Origin: Saprospiraceae bacterium
GTDB lineage: Bacteria > Bacteroidota > Bacteroidia > Chitinophagales > Saprospiraceae
Length of the DNA: 64,000 nt
Reading direction: 5' to 3'
Assembly: GCA_041392805.1 (NCBI GenBank)
Contig: JAWKLJ010000001.1
Coordinates: 3,224,001 to 3,288,000 of the forward strand
Position 1 is the stretch's first letter. Each line of letters begins with the position of its first letter. The position numbers were made by a program, and so were the translations under genes. Positions 8,084 through 17,286 of the stretch are shown one piece after another. The notes below the pieces were generated by a model, which saw nothing but the letters and a program-made list of their open reading frames with translations, made no database searches and was not told the origin of the DNA.

Positions 8084-10666
8084 ATGCAACGACTGTTAGT
8101 ATTTACGAAGAGATTGGCTAAAAACTGGGCTAGTGTTTTATGCCTCATGATCATAGCAACTACAGCGATGATCGCTCAGCGCCCAGGTGGCAATTTCCCA
8201 GCTGGAGGCCGAACTATGCCGACTGGCCGATTCTACGGCAAGGTAGTAGATGAAAAAGGAAAAGGGGTAGCCTATGCTGCTGTACAATTATATGGAATGC
8301 AGTTTGATACGGTCTCTCGCAAACCTCAAGAACGACTAATTGCAGGACAGATAACAGAAGATAATGGCGATTTTAGCCTTGAGGAAATTCCTGTTAAAGG
8401 AGAATTTACTTTAAAAATATCCTTTCTTGGATTTGGAGATATAGAACAAAAAGTATCTTTTGGACAAGCTAGCGGATTTGACAAAGACCTTGGAAATATA
8501 ACCTTGTCAGCCGATGCCAAAACACTCGACGAGGTAGTCGTAACTGGTACCGCAACGAATGTTGCCCTGGCCTTAGATAAAAAGGTTTTCCGCGTTGATA
8601 AAGATGCCATGGCAGCAGGTGGAACAGCGGAGGATGCTTTAAAAAATGTACCTTCCTTGTCTGTCGACTTGGACGGTAACCTTTCTTTACGGAATGCCGC
8701 TCCTCAGTTATTTGTCGATGGTCGGCCAACCACCCTTACCCTTGATCAAATCCCTGCGGATGCGATCGAAACAGTCGAAGTCATCACCAATCCTTCGGCC
8801 AAATATGACGCTTCTGGTGGACAAGCAGGGATTGTCAATATTGTGATGAAAAAAGACCGCCGCATTGGTTATAATGGTAATCTTCGCGCAGGTTTTGACA
8901 CCCGAGGAGGACTGAATGGCGGTGGAGACATCAACCTACGAGAAGGCAAAGTTAATGCCTTTTTAAGTGCCAACCTTAATCAGCGAATTAGTAGAGGGAC
9001 CACCGAAACTGATCGTCAAAATTTCTTTGGGACGCCCTTAACGAACCTCTCTCAGGATAGCCGAAACATCATGAATGGCTATTTTGCCAACCTTCGAGGC
9101 GGTTTTGATTGGTTTATTGATAACCGAAACACGCTTACTATTTCTGGTTCTTATACGCGTGGACAGTTCGAACCTGAAAATGTTCTTAGGATTAGAACAG
9201 ATTCTTTGTTTACGAATAGATCAGCTTTTAGTGAATCTATTAGGAATACCACTAACGAACGTTCTTTCAAAAATACTGGAGCCTCCATCCTTTTCAAACA
9301 CCTCTTCCCTAAAGAGGGCAAAGAACTTACAGCAGATATTAACTACAATTTTGGCAATTTTGGTGGAATGGGTGATTTTCAAACCACCTTCGTAGGAAAA
9401 GGCCTAGAGAGTAGAGAACGCCAAGAAAGTGAAAGCAAAAGTCGTACGATCACCGCCCAAGCCGATTATACAGAAACACTGACCAAAAACATAAAACTTG
9501 AAGCAGGTGTAAGGGCTTCGCTTAGAGTGAACGATAACAACAATGCCAGCTTTGTTTATAATCCCATTTCTAATTCATATGTTAGGGTCCCTAATTTTGC
9601 CGATACATACGATTATGAGGATGCGGTTTATGCGGCGTATACCACAATTAGCTACCAAACCAAAAACTGGGGTTATTTATTTGGGTTGAGGGCTGAAAGT
9701 AGTCAATATACAGGTACCCTACCTGATAATGAAGTGACTTTCGAAAATGATTATCCCCTCAGTCTTTTCCCTAGTGTATTTATTACCCGTAAAATTAATG
9801 AGGAGGATAATGTTCAGTTGTCTTACACTCGCCGTATCAACCGACCTAATTTCTTTCAGTTGATGCCGTTTACCGACTTTTCTGATTCGCTCAATATTCA
9901 AAGAGGTAATGCAGATTTGTTGCCTGAGTTTACCAATTCCCTTGAATTGACTTATCAAAATATTTTCACAAAAGGGAACAGCTTGCTTTTATCTGCTTAT
10001 TACAAACAAGCAACCGACCTGATTACCAATTATCAATTCACAGAATTTGATGCCATTCTCAATAGGGAAGTGATCGTTACCAGTTTTACCAATGCTAACA
10101 CTAGCTTGGCTTATGGTATAGAATTAACTTTCAGAAATGCCATCACTAAAAAAATAGAATTGACCTCGAACCTCAATATGTATAACTCTCGGGTGGATGC
10201 ATCTAACGTTGAGGCCGATCTGATCATAGAGCAATTCAGTTGGTTCTTAAAGGAAAACTTACAAATGACTTTGCCTAAGGATTTTAGACTGCAAATCTCT
10301 GGAGAATATCGCAGCAGAGCCGCATTCACACCATCTAGTGGAGGTGACCGTTTTGGAGGACACCGCTTTGGTCCTACCAATACCGCTCAAGGTTATTCTT
10401 TGGACAACTGGTTTGTAGATGTAGCCCTGAGCAAGAGCCTCTTTAAACGAAAAGTAAATCTAACCGTCAGTGTTAGAGACATCTTAAAAACAAATCGAAG
10501 AGGTTCTTATACTGAAACAGAATTATTCATTCAAGAATCCTTTAGCACACGTGACCCACAAGTAGGTAGAGTTTCTTTATCTTACCGATTTGGTAAACCC
10601 GACACTTCTTTATTCAAACGTAAAAACAATAAAGTTAACTCCGAGGGAATGGATATGATGCAGTAA
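8084..10666 (+). CDS. Outer-membrane beta-barrel protein, TonB-dependent receptor-like
   Basis: I place the start at the ATG at 8084, because the next residues (MQRLLVFTKRL...MIIATTAMIAQ) form a signal peptide; the open frame continues 18 codons upstream. The 860-residue protein has a carboxypeptidase-regulatory-like beta-sandwich (~residues 38-125, RFYGKVVDEKGKGVAYA), a plug-like region (LDEVVVTGTATNV, AEDALKNVPSLSVD, LFVDGRPTTLTLDQIPADAIE) and a long barrel of the OMP_b-brl_3 type ending in SLSYRFGKP followed by ~20 polar residues. It most likely takes up or exports an unknown ligand. There is no partner lipoprotein beside it. The divergent LytS/LytTR pair may regulate it, which is only inferred from position. 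An imperfect hairpin follows the stop. Confidence 0.88.
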   Translation: MQRLLVFTKRLAKNWASVLCLMIIATTAMIAQRPGGNFPAGGRTMPTGRFYGKVVDEKGKGVAYAAVQLYGMQFDTVSRKPQERLIAGQITEDNGDFSLEEIPVKGEFTLKISFLGFGDIEQKVSFGQASGFDKDLGNITLSADAKTLDEVVVTGTATNVALALDKKVFRVDKDAMAAGGTAEDALKNVPSLSVDLDGNLSLRNAAPQLFVDGRPTTLTLDQIPADAIETVEVITNPSAKYDASGGQAGIVNIVMKKDRRIGYNGNLRAGFDTRGGLNGGGDINLREGKVNAFLSANLNQRISRGTTETDRQNFFGTPLTNLSQDSRNIMNGYFANLRGGFDWFIDNRNTLTISGSYTRGQFEPENVLRIRTDSLFTNRSAFSESIRNTTNERSFKNTGASILFKHLFPKEGKELTADINYNFGNFGGMGDFQTTFVGKGLESRERQESESKSRTITAQADYTETLTKNIKLEAGVRASLRVNDNNNASFVYNPISNSYVRVPNFADTYDYEDAVYAAYTTISYQTKNWGYLFGLRAESSQYTGTLPDNEVTFENDYPLSLFPSVFITRKINEEDNVQLSYTRRINRPNFFQLMPFTDFSDSLNIQRGNADLLPEFTNSLELTYQNIFTKGNSLLLSAYYKQATDLITNYQFTEFDAILNREVIVTSFTNANTSLAYGIELTFRNAITKKIELTSNLNMYNSRVDASNVEADLIIEQFSWFLKENLQMTLPKDFRLQISGEYRSRAAFTPSSGGDRFGGHRFGPTNTAQGYSLDNWFVDVALSKSLFKRKVNLTVSVRDILKTNRRGSYTETELFIQESFSTRDPQVGRVSLSYRFGKPDTSLFKRKNNKVNSEGMDMMQ

Positions 10667-10697
10667 GAGATAGCAGAATAAAACGAAAGAGCACTGT

Positions 10698-10730
10698 AAA
10701 CAGCTAGGATGGTTACCATCCTGGCTGTTT
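10698..10730. terminator. Hairpin between convergent genes
   Basis: AAACAGCTAGGAT (10698-10710) pairs with ATCCTGGCTGTTT (10718-10730) around a seven-base loop, with one G-T pair. It starts 31 bases after the barrel gene and covers the stop codon of the opposite GHMP kinase, so it can serve both transcripts; the following T-run is short (GCTTTT). Confidence 0.65.
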
Positions 10731-11630
10731 GCTTTTAGGATATAGGCTATGTGTTGCTTGCAAGTCTGCAATGATTTTGGCATCCTTGGCAAGACCGAAC
10801 AGGAAACCACCGCCCCCCGCACCACACAGCTTCAACGTAAAATCGCCTTGGTCGAGACCTTTTTGCCATAAAGACCTATACGCTGGTGGAATCATTTCTG
10901 AGAAATGTGCTTTTTGGAAGTAGCTAATGGCCCGAAAGTGCTGCCAAAGTCCATCTTTATCTCCAGATAGAATAGCCTCAATAGCCGCTTCGTTGGCGGG
11001 GACCAGGGTTTGTTGTACGGCCAATTGAAAGGTCTTTTCTGCGTACTTTTTTAGAAACAATGCGACCAAAGGGCCTGTTTTTCGCGATATCCCAGTATCT
11101 AATAAAAAGAAATTGGCTGGCATATCTTTATCGGCAAAGGTTACGATAGCAGGCCTTTGCCCTGCCTGGATCAATAATGCCTTTTCAACATAACATATCA
11201 GCGGGTCAACGCCAGAACTAGAGGCATGAAAAAAGCCTTCCATCCGGGCTAATTGCCGCTGAAGAACATCAAAACGATCCGCCTCCGCCCTCCTGATCTT
11301 GGATAGGGCGTATCGGTCATAAACAGCTGCACATAAGGCACCTGAACTCCCCAATCCGTATCCGAGCGGAATATTGGACTCAAAAAAAAGGCCCATTGAT
11401 AAATCCCTTTCAAAGGCCGTCAGATCAAATGCGAGTCCTTCCAGGTCTATCGTTTTCAAATACGACAGAAAATCTGGTAGGGATTGCTGCAAACTGGCGT
11501 CCGCTGGCCCAAAGGTCCAATGCCCTTGAAAAGCGGGATAGGGAATGGCCAAAGCCCGTGCGCCTATGACCACAATGTGCTCTCCAAATAATAAAAGCTT
11601 GGATGCGTAGTGCTTCATATGCTTATCCAT
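10713..11630 (-). CDS. GHMP-family kinase, probably mevalonate kinase
   Basis: The protein of ~305 residues starts with KHYASKLLLFGEHIVVIGARALAIP, the N-terminal substrate-binding stretch of GHMP kinases. The ATP-binding motif 2 is PLGYGLGSSGALCAAVY, and motif 3 is CGAGGGGFLFGL near the C-terminus. The combination KxLLFGEH...ALAIPYP is the form seen in Bacteroidota mevalonate-pathway kinases; galactokinase and homoserine kinase signatures are absent. Two ATG codons (11630 and 11618) are possible starts; upstream extension would run into the rpsA terminator hairpin, so I reject longer forms. It would phosphorylate mevalonate in isoprenoid synthesis; the exact substrate is inferred. Confidence 0.82.
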   Translation of the reverse strand: MDKHMKHYASKLLLFGEHIVVIGARALAIPYPAFQGHWTFGPADASLQQSLPDFLSYLKTIDLEGLAFDLTAFERDLSMGLFFESNIPLGYGLGSSGALCAAVYDRYALSKIRRAEADRFDVLQRQLARMEGFFHASSSGVDPLICYVEKALLIQAGQRPAIVTFADKDMPANFFLLDTGISRKTGPLVALFLKKYAEKTFQLAVQQTLVPANEAAIEAILSGDKDGLWQHFRAISYFQKAHFSEMIPPAYRSLWQKGLDQGDFTLKLCGAGGGGFLFGLAKDAKIIADLQATHSLYPKSKQPGW

Positions 11631-11650
11631 TTGCCAATATTCAATATGAA

Positions 11651-11680
11651 AAAGCCCCAAGAGGAGACTCTTGAGGCTTT
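11651..11680 (-). terminator. Rho-independent terminator of rpsA
   Basis: On the minus strand a stem AAAGCCTCAAGAG / CTCTTGGGGCTTT with a four-base loop is followed by further T residues. It starts 26 bases after the S1 stop codon. Confidence 0.85.
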
Positions 11681-11706
11681 ATTATTTATGCGAAGGCGAT
11701 CAAAAA

Positions 11707-13767
11707 TTAATCGTCTTCCCCTTCTTTCAATTGTTCTCTCAATTCGGAGAATACGTCTAGGTCACCAAGTGTATTTTTTTCAATACTTGACTGCTGTTTT
11801 TTAACTGCAGTGCGGGTTTGCTGACGTTGCTCCTGGCGTTCTTTTTTCACCGTCTCGTCTGCTTCGCGGCGAATATCATCCAAGTATCGCAAGTGAGAAA
11901 CGAGGATTCGTTTATCATCACGATTGAACTCAATTACTTTGACGGTCAGTACTTCTTCTGCTTCGGCCAAGTTACCATCCTCTTTTTTCACGTGTTTGAT
12001 AGGCGCAAAAGCCTCCAAACCGTAAGGAAGTTGGACAATAGCTCCGCGATCATCTCTACGCAAGACGGTTGCTTCATGGTAAGAACCAACAGGGAATACA
12101 TTTTCGAAAGTATCCCATGGGTTTTCTTCCAATTGTTTGTGGCCAAGTGACAATTTGCGGTTATCCTTATCGATATCGAGAATAACAACATCGATTTGTT
12201 CGCCCACTTTGGTAAACTCAGATGGGTGAGAATAACGTTTTGTCCAGGAAAGGTCGGAAATATGAACCATACCGCCAATTCCTTCTTGTAGCTCTACAAA
12301 AACGCCATAAGGTGTAAGGTTTTTCACCTCACCACGATGGTGGCTATTAGCAGGAAACTGTGCCTCGATGGTATTCCAAGGATCAGAAGCTAACTGCTTG
12401 ATACTTAGAGACATTTTTCGGTCATCTCGATCAATAGTAACCACTTTGGCTTCGTATTCTTGCCCTAATTTGAAGAATTCACGAGCATTAATTGGCTGGT
12501 TGCTCCAGGTAACCTCAGACACGTGAACAAGCCCCTCAACCCCTGGTTGGATTTCAAGGAATGCACCATAGTCCTCAATATTTACCACTTTACCTTTAAC
12601 AACAGAATTCTCTTGAATTTCGTTGTTCAGCACTTCCCATGGGTGAGGCTGCAATTGTTTCAAGCCAAGAGAAATTCGTTTTTTGTTCTCGTCGAAATCG
12701 AGTACAACAACGTTGATCTTTTGGTTGAGTTGTAGCACTTCACTTGGATGGCTGATACGTCCCCAAGAAATATCCGTAATGTAAAGTAAGCCATCGACAC
12801 CACCCAAATCGAGGAATGCTCCAAAGTCGGTAATGTTTTTGACCAAACCTTCCAATACCTGTCCTTTTTCTAAGCTGGCGATAATCGCTTCGCGTTGTTC
12901 TGCCAAATCGCTTTCGATCAAGGCCTTGTGAGAAACAACGGCGTTTTTGATTACTTCGTTGATTTTCACCACTTTGAATTCCATACGTTTACCAACGTAT
13001 GAATCATAATCGATGATAGGTTTGATATCGATTTGTGATCCTGGCAAGAAGGTTTCCAAACCGCCACAATCTGCAATCAATCCACCTTTAGTCTTGCTGA
13101 TAACGGTACCTTCTATAATCGTACCATTGGTGTAAGAATCAACAATATTCTCCCAAGCACGCAACAATTTGGCCTTTCTACGAGAAAGCACCAATTGTCC
13201 GCGAAGGTCTTCTTGTTGTTCAACGTACACTTCCACGGTATCCCCAATAGAGAGGTTTGGCATGTCTCGGAACTCCGAAACAGGAACTAATCCATCTGAT
13301 TTGTAATTGATATCTAAAACGATATCACCGTCCTGGATACTGTTTACTCTTCCTTTAACAATTTCGTTTTCTAAAACGGCAGTCAAAGTAGCTTCATACT
13401 GTTCCAGGTAGTTCTGTTTGTCCTTATCGGAATAAGATGAACTTTGGCTCTTTGTTAAATTCCAGTCAAAATCATCATGCGCCTCTCCTGTCAGACCAGG
13501 ATAGCTATCCGGAGAAAGTTGGATCACAGGCGCAGGTTCTTCTTCGTCTTCTTCTTCCTCTTCTTCAACTTCACTTGTAGCCTCTACCACTTCTTCTTCA
13601 ACTTCTTCTTCGAGTTCCTCGTCTTCATCTATTACGTCATCAACGACATCTTCTACCACTTCTTCAGCGGCTTCAGCCGTTATTTCTGCTTGTACTTCCT
13701 CTTCGGCTTGTACTTCAGGCGCTTGCTGTTCAGGCGCTTCATTTTCTAAATCTTTTTCATCTTGCAT
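11707..13767 (-). CDS. rpsA: 30S ribosomal protein S1 with acidic N-terminal extension
   Basis: Residues ~120-640 contain six S1 RNA-binding domains in series; clear repeats are EGLVKNITDFGAFLDLGGVD, KGKVVNIEDYGAFLEIQPG and RGEVKNLTPYGVFVELQEG, each followed by GLVHVSD-like and KRISLGLKQL-like blocks. S1 binds mRNA leaders and brings them to the ribosome, which matters in Bacteroidota because Shine-Dalgarno sequences are rare. Residues 1-85 are almost wholly Glu, Asp, Val and Ala; this disordered acidic tail is known from Bacteroidota S1 proteins. At 686 residues it is longer than the ~557 of E. coli. The C-terminal ~50 residues are charged and Gln-rich. It is a monocistronic gene with its own promoter and terminator. 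Confidence 0.96.
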   Translation of the reverse strand: MQDEKDLENEAPEQQAPEVQAEEEVQAEITAEAAEEVVEDVVDDVIDEDEELEEEVEEEVVEATSEVEEEEEEDEEEPAPVIQLSPDSYPGLTGEAHDDFDWNLTKSQSSSYSDKDKQNYLEQYEATLTAVLENEIVKGRVNSIQDGDIVLDINYKSDGLVPVSEFRDMPNLSIGDTVEVYVEQQEDLRGQLVLSRRKAKLLRAWENIVDSYTNGTIIEGTVISKTKGGLIADCGGLETFLPGSQIDIKPIIDYDSYVGKRMEFKVVKINEVIKNAVVSHKALIESDLAEQREAIIASLEKGQVLEGLVKNITDFGAFLDLGGVDGLLYITDISWGRISHPSEVLQLNQKINVVVLDFDENKKRISLGLKQLQPHPWEVLNNEIQENSVVKGKVVNIEDYGAFLEIQPGVEGLVHVSEVTWSNQPINAREFFKLGQEYEAKVVTIDRDDRKMSLSIKQLASDPWNTIEAQFPANSHHRGEVKNLTPYGVFVELQEGIGGMVHISDLSWTKRYSHPSEFTKVGEQIDVVILDIDKDNRKLSLGHKQLEENPWDTFENVFPVGSYHEATVLRRDDRGAIVQLPYGLEAFAPIKHVKKEDGNLAEAEEVLTVKVIEFNRDDKRILVSHLRYLDDIRREADETVKKERQEQRQQTRTAVKKQQSSIEKNTLGDLDVFSELREQLKEGEDD

Positions 13768-13825
13768 TGAAAGAATGCTTTTGTGCCGATGTATTCGGCG
13801 GGTTAACGAATCAATTTTAGCGGCG

Positions 13826-13857
13826 CAAAGGTAAATTTATTATATCGTATAGCCAAA
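13826..13857 (-). promoter_or_regulatory. rpsA promoter (TTTG-N20-TACCTTTG)
   Basis: On the minus strand TTTG (13857-13854) and TACCTTTG (13833-13826) are 20 bases apart, which fits the Bacteroidota consensus TTTG-N19/20-TAnnTTTG. Transcription would begin near 13820, leaving a leader of about 50 bases before the S1 start codon. Confidence 0.8.
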
Positions 13858-14021
13858 CAAAAACAATTTAATCATGAAAAGAAGTAGCTTTCTTTCGCTA
13901 ATTATCAAGTATATTCGCAGAAAGACTGAAAATTCTTATTTTTAGGCAAAGCTTTCATCATCTTTAATACTTTGACGGATGGTGGAAATCACTTTATCTC
14001 TTTCAAAGAACCACTTAAATT

Positions 14022-15716
14022 ATGGTATCCAACATGAGTGAAGAAAGACCTTGGCTAAAAAACTACCCCAGCGGTGTTCCTGCTAATATAGATCCAGATT
14101 GTTATGCTTCATTGGTTGATATGTTTGATGAAACATTCAAAAAATATGGACCGCTGCCAGCCTTTACCTGTAGTGGTAAATCGCTAAGTTTCCAGCAAGT
14201 CGACACCTTATCTCGCCAATTTGGCGCTTACTTGCATTCTCGCGGATTGGAACCAGGCGATAAAATTGCGTTGATGATGCCTAACCTTTTGCAGTATCCT
14301 ATTGCCTTATTTGGGGCGATGAGGGCCGGCATTGTGGTGGTCAATACCAATCCTTTGTATACGCCCAGAGAAATGTTACACCAATTTAATGACGCAGGGG
14401 TCAAAGCCATTGTCATTGCGGAGTTATATGCTGCCAACCTGGAAAAAATACTACGCGATACTCAAATAAAAACGGTTATCACGGCTTCCATTGGCGAAAT
14501 GCTTGGCACCATAAAAGGTTTCGTGACCGATTTTGTCGTGCGGAAGATCAAAAGATTGGTGCCTGCCTTTGAAATCTCTAATACAGTCAGCTTTTCAGAG
14601 GCTTTAAAACAGGGAAAAAAATTCACCCTACCCCAATATGCTGGTGGCCCCAATGATGTTATTTTACTACAATATACGGGTGGTACAACTGGTGTTGCCA
14701 AAGGGGCGATGCTCACCAACCGCAACCTGGTAGCGAATATGCAGCAAAACCAGGCCTGGATGCAGCCTTTTTTGAAAGAGAAAGAAGAAGTGGCTATTTG
14801 CCCACTTCCTTTATACCATATTTTTGCTTTCACCGTCAATTGTTTGGTATTAATGAGTATTGGGACGCAAAATGTCCTCATTACGAATCCACGGGATCTT
14901 GGCTCCTTGGTTAATACCTTCAAAAAATACCCCATTACCCTAATGACAGGTGTCAATACCCTCTTTAATGCGCTGGTCCACAACGAAGACTTTAGAGCCC
15001 TGGATTTTAGCCGCTTAAAAGTAAGTGTAGGCGGGGGGATGGCTGTCCAACGAGCAGTAGCCGAAGAGTGGCAAAGGTTAACGGGTTGTTTTCTTTCTGA
15101 AGGCTATGGCATGACCGAATCCTCGCCCGTGGTATCCACCAACCCCCTTGACGGCACTGGGCGGCTAGGAACCATTGGCGTTCCGATCCCTTCGACGGAT
15201 GTACGTATTGTTGATGACAATGGTGTTGTACAAGGGCCAGGTGGCGTAGGAGAAATCCAAGTAAAAGGCCCTCAGGTAATGAAAGGTTATTACAATCGCC
15301 CCGAGGCAACGGCTGAAACCATCAAGGATGGCTGGTTGTGTACCGGCGATATCGGAACAATGTCGGAAGATGGCTTTTTCCGCATTGTCGATCGCAAAAA
15401 AGACATGATCTTGGTTTCTGGCTTTAATGTTTTCCCAAATGAGGTAGAGGATGTCATCGCAGGCCATCCCAAGGTCTTGGAGGTAGCCGCAATAGGCGTC
15501 CCGAGCGAAAAATCCGGTGAGGCGGTCAAAATTTTTGTAGTAAAAAAAGATAAATCCCTGAACGAGAAAGAATTAATTGATTTTTGTCGAGAAAACATGA
15601 CGGGTTATAAGGTGCCGAAGTTCGTCGAGTTTCGAAATGATTTGCCGAAAACGAATATTGGGAAAATTTTGCGCAAAGCATTGAGGGCAGAAGAAGACGC
15701 AAAATCGACTAGTTAG
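14022..15716 (+). CDS. Long-chain fatty acid--CoA ligase (FadD-like)
   Basis: The protein has the adenylate-forming enzyme signatures in order: the P-loop-like YTGGTTGVAKGAML (~residues 219-232), the YGMTESSP motif (~365), the aspartate motif GWLCTGDIG (~440), RKKDMI hinge and the C-terminal lysine region LPKTNIGKILRK. It activates fatty acids to acyl-CoA using ATP. N-terminal RPWLKNYPSGVPANIDPD is typical of FadD-type enzymes rather than acetyl-CoA synthetases. A second ATG four codons downstream (14034) is an equally good start. The last eight bases overlap the end of the convergent hypothetical gene. No beta-oxidation genes are adjacent. Confidence 0.92.
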   Translation: MVSNMSEERPWLKNYPSGVPANIDPDCYASLVDMFDETFKKYGPLPAFTCSGKSLSFQQVDTLSRQFGAYLHSRGLEPGDKIALMMPNLLQYPIALFGAMRAGIVVVNTNPLYTPREMLHQFNDAGVKAIVIAELYAANLEKILRDTQIKTVITASIGEMLGTIKGFVTDFVVRKIKRLVPAFEISNTVSFSEALKQGKKFTLPQYAGGPNDVILLQYTGGTTGVAKGAMLTNRNLVANMQQNQAWMQPFLKEKEEVAICPLPLYHIFAFTVNCLVLMSIGTQNVLITNPRDLGSLVNTFKKYPITLMTGVNTLFNALVHNEDFRALDFSRLKVSVGGGMAVQRAVAEEWQRLTGCFLSEGYGMTESSPVVSTNPLDGTGRLGTIGVPIPSTDVRIVDDNGVVQGPGGVGEIQVKGPQVMKGYYNRPEATAETIKDGWLCTGDIGTMSEDGFFRIVDRKKDMILVSGFNVFPNEVEDVIAGHPKVLEVAAIGVPSEKSGEAVKIFVVKKDKSLNEKELIDFCRENMTGYKVPKFVEFRNDLPKTNIGKILRKALRAEEDAKSTS

Positions 15717-16185
15717 CAGTCCAACAATCGACAATTGTTTTCAGGATAATAAACATGGCTTCTCGGCCTTCTTTGGTGACGATTTCGTCCTCTTCGTCTT
15801 CCACGAGGGCGTCTTCAATAAAGGCAAGCAAGTCCTCTTGGGGGTATTGGTCGAAAAATACGTCCAATTTCTCTCTAAAACTTTTGCTCCCCTGGGCTTG
15901 AATAATCTCCCAATTATTTTCTTCTTTTTCGGTAAATAGGTCTTCCGTTACCGAAGGGATGGTTTGTTCAGAGCCATGACTGATGGACTGCCAAATCACT
16001 AAGACCAGGTATAATAAAAATTCTTTTTCAGGTTGTGTGAAAACAGCTAATTCTTCATTAAACAGATAGGCTAGCACGACCGGTTGTTGATCTCTTAAAT
16101 CCTCCACGGCTGCCTCATACGCATGCTCAGACGCGTTTAGGGTTTCTGCGACCTCATCAATTATTTGTTCAGAAATAAATTCCAT
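15709..16185 (-). CDS. Hypothetical acidic protein
   Basis: I do not recognise this 158-residue protein. It is acidic and mostly helical in character (MEFISEQIIDEVAETLNASEHAYEA at the start, LLAFIEDALVEDEEDEIVTKE near the end), without signal peptide or membrane segment, so it should be cytoplasmic. The ATG at 16185 is preferred over an upstream start at 16212, because the intervening residues (CPQTSKAY) look non-conserved in character. It overlaps the 3' end of the acyl-CoA ligase gene by eight bases in convergent orientation. No function can be proposed. Confidence 0.65.
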   Translation of the reverse strand: MEFISEQIIDEVAETLNASEHAYEAAVEDLRDQQPVVLAYLFNEELAVFTQPEKEFLLYLVLVIWQSISHGSEQTIPSVTEDLFTEKEENNWEIIQAQGSKSFREKLDVFFDQYPQEDLLAFIEDALVEDEEDEIVTKEGREAMFIILKTIVDCWTAN

Positions 16186-16308
16186 ATAAGCTTTGCTGGT
16201 TTGTGGGCACAATCTCGCTGTTTTCTCAGGATAAAAAAACCTCCGTTGTGTTTTTTTGTCATCCTTTGTTTCTTATAGAAACTACAATGGCTGACAATTC
16301 AATTTCAA

Positions 16309-16622
16309 GGGGTTGTGTAAAAAGGTCAAAACCGAATCTTATTAAGAAATAAAATAATATAAAAAGATAAATTAATCAGGTGTTTTTAAATCTAAATTTA
16401 TTTAATTTATTCAAAAAATCGACTTATTACACAACCCCTGATATAGAATGTTGCGGCGACTTTAGTCGCCTGATATAGATGATATAGATATATGTTCAGT
16501 CGGCGAATGAATTCGCCGTTACAGCGCAAGTTGGGGTTGCGTATTCGTGTAAAAATTAATATTATATATGAATTAATTAATTTTATTTTCACTAAGGCCT
16601 GCAGCCCTTTTTACACAACCCC
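16309..16622. mobile_element. MITE-like element with 17-bp terminal inverted repeats
   Basis: GGGGTTGTGTAAAAAGG (16309-16325) is repeated exactly in inverted form at 16606-16622. A third, inner copy of the first 12 bases lies inverted at 16427-16438, so the element may be composite. The interior is AT-rich (16326-16426 and 16550-16590) and also has two GC-rich palindromes: GGCGAC-TTTA-GTCGCC near 16455-16470 and CGGCGAA-TGA-ATTCGCCG near 16501-16518. It has no convincing gene, which fits a non-autonomous element mobilised in trans. I see no clear target duplication. The stretch 16186-16308 before it holds nothing I can identify. It ends eight bases before the stop of the lipoprotein gene. Confidence 0.75.
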
Positions 16623-16630
16623 ACCTATGA

Positions 16631-17122
16631 TTAAGAATTTGGAGGAGGTGATTGCCATAGGATATTCATGATAATCCATTTATCTCCTTCCTTGGCTAAA
16701 TGCATATAATCGGTTCCCCAAACAGCGGTCACTTTTGCAGTCGCTGTTTTATCCAAAACTTCAAAAATCGTTACCTTTTTCACTGCATCTTTACCTGCGC
16801 TTGAACCATCTTTATTCCATCGTTTGGTCAAATCAACCAATTGCTGAAAAGTCATTTCCGAAGGGCCAGTATAAGCTTCCTTCTTTTTGTTAAACCAATA
16901 CCCCCTTTTCTTCAAGTCGGGATGAACGCTCCGATAAATAAGGCTGGTATCTACCTGGTATAGGCCATTCAGGTAGTCCATAGCTGCTTGATAGACACCT
17001 TCTTCGTCGGCGGTCATCGTGGCTGACAAACCAGCTTTGGCAATGGGCAAATTGGCGTCTACGGGTCCACAAGACCACATCAAAAGGCTAAGTAATAACA
17101 GTAACGGGCTGATTTTTTTCAT
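16631..17122 (-). CDS. Hypothetical lipoprotein
   Basis: The 163-residue protein begins with a lipoprotein signal peptide (MKKISPLLLLLSLLMWSC), with the lipidated cysteine at about residue 18. The mature part has a pattern EGVYQAAMDYLNGLYQVDTSLIYRSVHPDLKKRGY and ends with VWGTDYMHLAKEGDKWIIMNILWQ, which is the typical SnoaL/NTF2-like 'putative lumazine-binding' arrangement found in many Bacteroidota lipoproteins (DUF4440/Lumazine_bd_2 style). Such domains often bind small molecules, but there is no substrate evidence. The terminal inverted repeat of the adjacent MITE-like element lies directly downstream. Confidence 0.75.
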   Translation of the reverse strand: MKKISPLLLLLSLLMWSCGPVDANLPIAKAGLSATMTADEEGVYQAAMDYLNGLYQVDTSLIYRSVHPDLKKRGYWFNKKKEAYTGPSEMTFQQLVDLTKRWNKDGSSAGKDAVKKVTIFEVLDKTATAKVTAVWGTDYMHLAKEGDKWIIMNILWQSPPPNS

Positions 17123-17286
17123 TGTAAATGATTTTAGTTAAAAAATAAAGTTGAAATGATCTATGACCACTATTTATTAGGTGATTTCAAGTCGAATGCT
17201 TCCCAATTTACAAAAAAACTGTATGCATATCAAAGGATTCAAATAAATGGGTGAGTCTCTTAATCAAAATGGCAATTAAAATCAAA

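Noticed and set aside
13477..13749. A 90-codon frame rich in Phe opposite the start of rpsA
   Set aside because: It is the complement of the GAA/GAG-rich acidic tail of S1, so it is a composition artefact.
16407..16592. A 61-codon frame in the MITE-like element
   Set aside because: It runs through AT-rich DNA and palindromes, lacks a ribosome-binding site and has no protein-like composition.
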